DNA from: Gammaproteobacteria bacterium
GTDB lineage: Bacteria > Pseudomonadota > Gammaproteobacteria > Pseudomonadales > Pseudohongiellaceae
Assembly (NCBI GenBank): GCA_003451715.1
Contig: DMJN01000246.1
Coordinates: 1-7,565 of the forward strand
Length of the DNA: 7,565 nucleotides
Reading direction: 5' to 3'
This document shows, one piece after another, positions 6,361 to 7,565 of this stretch (positions are counted from its first letter, which is position 1; the number at the start of each line of letters is the position of its first letter). The notes under the pieces were generated by a model, which saw only the letters and a program-made list of their open reading frames with translations, searched no databases and was not told the origin of the DNA. The position numbers and the translations under genes were made by a program.

Positions 6361-6638
6361 ACTAAGTTAATGAATTGTGGCACAAAAAATAGTTATTATT
6401 TGGATCAATATTTTTAGGCAACTATCCATCAGATCGAAAGAAAAACACCCCTAAAAATAGGCGTCGCAGCGACTTCCTTTCAAAGGACTCGCCGAGGAGC
6501 ATTAGTATCCCGATGGGGAGCTGTAATGGTGTGGACTACAGCTCGGTCAGACGGGAGTGATGTTGCAGGAACACCGCTTCCAGAAGAGCAGCCTGTCACA
6601 GATTGAGACACTCTAAGGCATGGTTTCCCTTGAAAAAT
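6361..6638. other. Non-coding region between divergent genes
   Basis: This is the main part of the 380-bp gap between the divergent esterase and the second secreted-family gene. The left part (6361-6460) is AT-rich. The middle (6450-6544) holds a chain of short palindromes, annotated separately. I see no tRNA, riboswitch or transposon end. A 63-codon frame on the - strand (6480-6671) has no recognisable domain and no supporting ribosome binding site, so it is not called as a gene. Confidence 0.5.
6450..6544. repeat. Run of consecutive short perfect inverted repeats
   Basis: In order: CCTA/TAGG around AAAA (6450-6461), GTCGC/GCGAC around one A (6463-6473), CCTTT/AAAGG around one C (6476-6486), CTCG/CGAG around one C (6488-6496), CCC/GGG around GAT (6509-6517) and GAGCTGTA/TACAGCTC around 11 nt (6518-6525 and 6537-6544). 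The last is a convincing 8-bp hairpin. The others are short, and hairpins with one-base loops would need to open a base pair. The chain may be a structured leader, a protein-binding array or the remnant of a palindromic element. I do not recognise it. Confidence 0.4.
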
Positions 6639-6668
6639 TTGACCAATTGGTTGAGCATTAGCCATGAT
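6639..6668 (+). promoter_or_regulatory. Candidate promoter with a 10-bp palindrome at the -35
   Basis: TTGACC (6639-6644) and CATGAT (6663-6668) are separated by 18 bp and match the sigma-70 consensus at 5 of 6 and 4 of 6 positions. The transcript would start near 6675, just before the ribosome binding site GGAGG (6679-6683). The perfect palindrome ACCAATTGGT (6642-6651) overlaps the -35 and start of the spacer, a natural place for a repressor or activator. Assignment is by eye. Confidence 0.35.
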
Positions 6669-6692
6669 CACTCTCTGAGGAGGATAGGCACA

Positions 6693-7565
6693 ATGAGCTG
6701 CAAAACAACAAGACTTTTCGCGATTGTCTCTCTGCTATTGCTGACGGGTCAGGCCGTGGCCCAATCGAGTAGCGGCTGGGAGTTACCGCGCACCATCGAT
6801 GGGCATCCCGATCTACAGGGTGTCTGGGAAAACAATTCCATTACTCCCGTGGAACGGCCCGAGGTGTTCGGCGATAAGGAATATCTGACCGACGAAGACG
6901 TTGAGTTTCTGCAGCGCCGCATTCTGGAGATCGAGGCGGCCGGTGCCGATGCGCTGTTCGGCGAAGGGGTGTTACAGGCGGCCTTCAGCGGCGAGATCAA
7001 TTCCTACGATCCCACTACTGGCAACTATGACTCCCAGTGGATGGTGGAACGCACCATCCACCGCAGAACTTCGCAAATTATCGACCCACCCGATGGTCAG
7101 TATCCACCGCGCACAGAAGCTGCGATTGCCAACTTCCGCGTCCTGGCACAACGCCGGGAAGATCACCCCGCCGATTCCTGGACGGATCGCCCGCTGGGCG
7201 AGCGCTGCCTGTCATTCGGAGCGCCTCGGCTGGGTTCCGGCTACAACAGCTACTGGCAGATCGTGCAATCAGAAAACACCGTAGCAATCGTGCAGGAAAT
7301 GGCCCATGACGTACGCATTGTGCCGATAGTGGAGAAACCTCATTTAAACGAGAGCGTGAAGCTCTGGCACGGCGATTCCCGTGGCTGGTGGGAAGGCGAC
7401 ACGCTGGTCATCGAGACTACCAACTATTCCGATGCCAGTAGCTCCGGGCCGGATACCGATAAGAAGGTCAATGTCGAACGGCTGACTCGAACCGGCGAGC
7501 ACGCGCTGCAGTATCAGTTTACCTCCCATGATCCCGGTTCCTACACGGCGCCTTATACCCGTGAG
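6693..7565 (+). CDS. Secreted protein of the same uncharacterised family (second paralogue), 3' truncated
   Basis: The frame is open from the ATG at 6693 to the right edge, giving 291 residues without a stop; the C-terminus lies outside. GGAGG (6679-6683) at 9-nt spacing is the strongest ribosome binding site in the window. The signal peptide MSCKTTRLFAIVSLLLLTGQ ends near AVAQ (21-24). Shared blocks with the gene at 4106 are DGHPDLQGVWENNSITPVER (36-55), IIDPPDGQYPP (129-139), LGERC (168-172), WQIVQSENTVAIVQEMAHD (188-206), LWHGDSRGWWEGDTLVIETT (224-243) and VERLTRTGEHALQYQF (261-276). The first Cys pair of the other copy is absent, and the middle region (about 60-125) is divergent. This argues for old paralogues with different ligands rather than a recent copy. 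The C-terminal block with CHEGN, expected from the family, should lie just past the edge. Function is unknown; a periplasmic or extracellular location is predicted. Confidence 0.82.
   Translation, partial: MSCKTTRLFAIVSLLLLTGQAVAQSSSGWELPRTIDGHPDLQGVWENNSITPVERPEVFGDKEYLTDEDVEFLQRRILEIEAAGADALFGEGVLQAAFSGEINSYDPTTGNYDSQWMVERTIHRRTSQIIDPPDGQYPPRTEAAIANFRVLAQRREDHPADSWTDRPLGERCLSFGAPRLGSGYNSYWQIVQSENTVAIVQEMAHDVRIVPIVEKPHLNESVKLWHGDSRGWWEGDTLVIETTNYSDASSSGPDTDKKVNVERLTRTGEHALQYQFTSHDPGSYTAPYTRE

Noticed and set aside
6450..6544. Integron attC site or CRISPR repeats as an explanation for the palindromes
   Set aside because: No core-site RYYYAAC/GTTRRRY pair or integrase is seen, and the palindromes differ in sequence from one another, so they are neither attC nor a repeat-spacer array.
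6480..6671. 63-codon - strand frame in the intergenic region
   Set aside because: It has no recognisable domain, overlaps the palindrome run, and its start lies inside the candidate promoter of the + strand gene. A remnant of a broken gene cannot be excluded but nothing supports it.
6746..6753. GGGTCAGG, matching the start of the REP-like arm
   Set aside because: It lies in the signal-peptide coding region of the second paralogue, has no opposite arm nearby, and an 8-base match is expected by chance.
6901..7284. 127-codon + strand frame within the second paralogue
   Set aside because: The frame beginning at 6693 carries the clear family motifs and runs unbroken to the edge, so this overlapping frame is a shadow.

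Overview
The window looks like chromosomal DNA from a Gram-negative bacterium, most likely a marine or environmental gammaproteobacterium. The Gram-negative call rests on an outer-membrane TonB-dependent receptor and several secreted proteins with Sec signal peptides. The gammaproteobacterial call is inference from the style of the protein families and a REP-like repeat. No rRNA, tRNA, CRISPR array, transposase or phage gene is visible.

Layout. (1) Positions 2-274, + strand: the C-terminal end of a cyclase-family (kynurenine formamidase-like) metal-dependent hydrolase, cut by the left edge. (2) 275-362: a near-perfect REP-like inverted repeat between convergent genes. (3) 395-3914, - strand: three genes reading leftward. 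The order of transcription is a small membrane-anchored protein with HxH and CxxC motifs, a ZnuD-type TonB-dependent receptor with a His/Asp/Glu-rich loop, and, after a 190-bp gap, a secreted creatininase-family protein whose usual metal ligands are partly replaced. (4) 3915-4105: a divergent intergenic region with a palindrome resembling the core of a Zur operator. (5) 4106-5176, + strand: a secreted protein of an uncharacterised family. (6) 5205-5256: two hairpins between convergent genes. (7) 5272-6312, - strand: an AT-rich gene for a secreted serine esterase of the Fes/IroE-like superfamily. (8) 6313-6692: a 380-bp intergenic region with a run of short palindromes and a candidate promoter. 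(9) 6693-7565, + strand: a second member of the same uncharacterised secreted family, with no stop before the right edge.

How the parts may fit together. The receptor and the small HxH/CxxC protein form a plausible metal-uptake pair. The receptor resembles ZnuD, and the Zur-like palindrome lies upstream of the small gene, so zinc is the best guess. Whether the creatininase-like protein belongs to the same transcript is unclear. The two paralogous secreted proteins bracket the esterase and may reflect an old duplication with later insertion. Base composition supports a mosaic: sampled 60-base stretches are about 62-65% G+C in the creatininase gene and the first secreted-family gene, 47% in the receptor, and 43% in the esterase.

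The most interesting points are the candidate zinc locus with its small partner protein, the creatininase homologue with altered metal-site residues, the paired proteins of unknown function, and the palindrome-dense stretch at 6450-6544.
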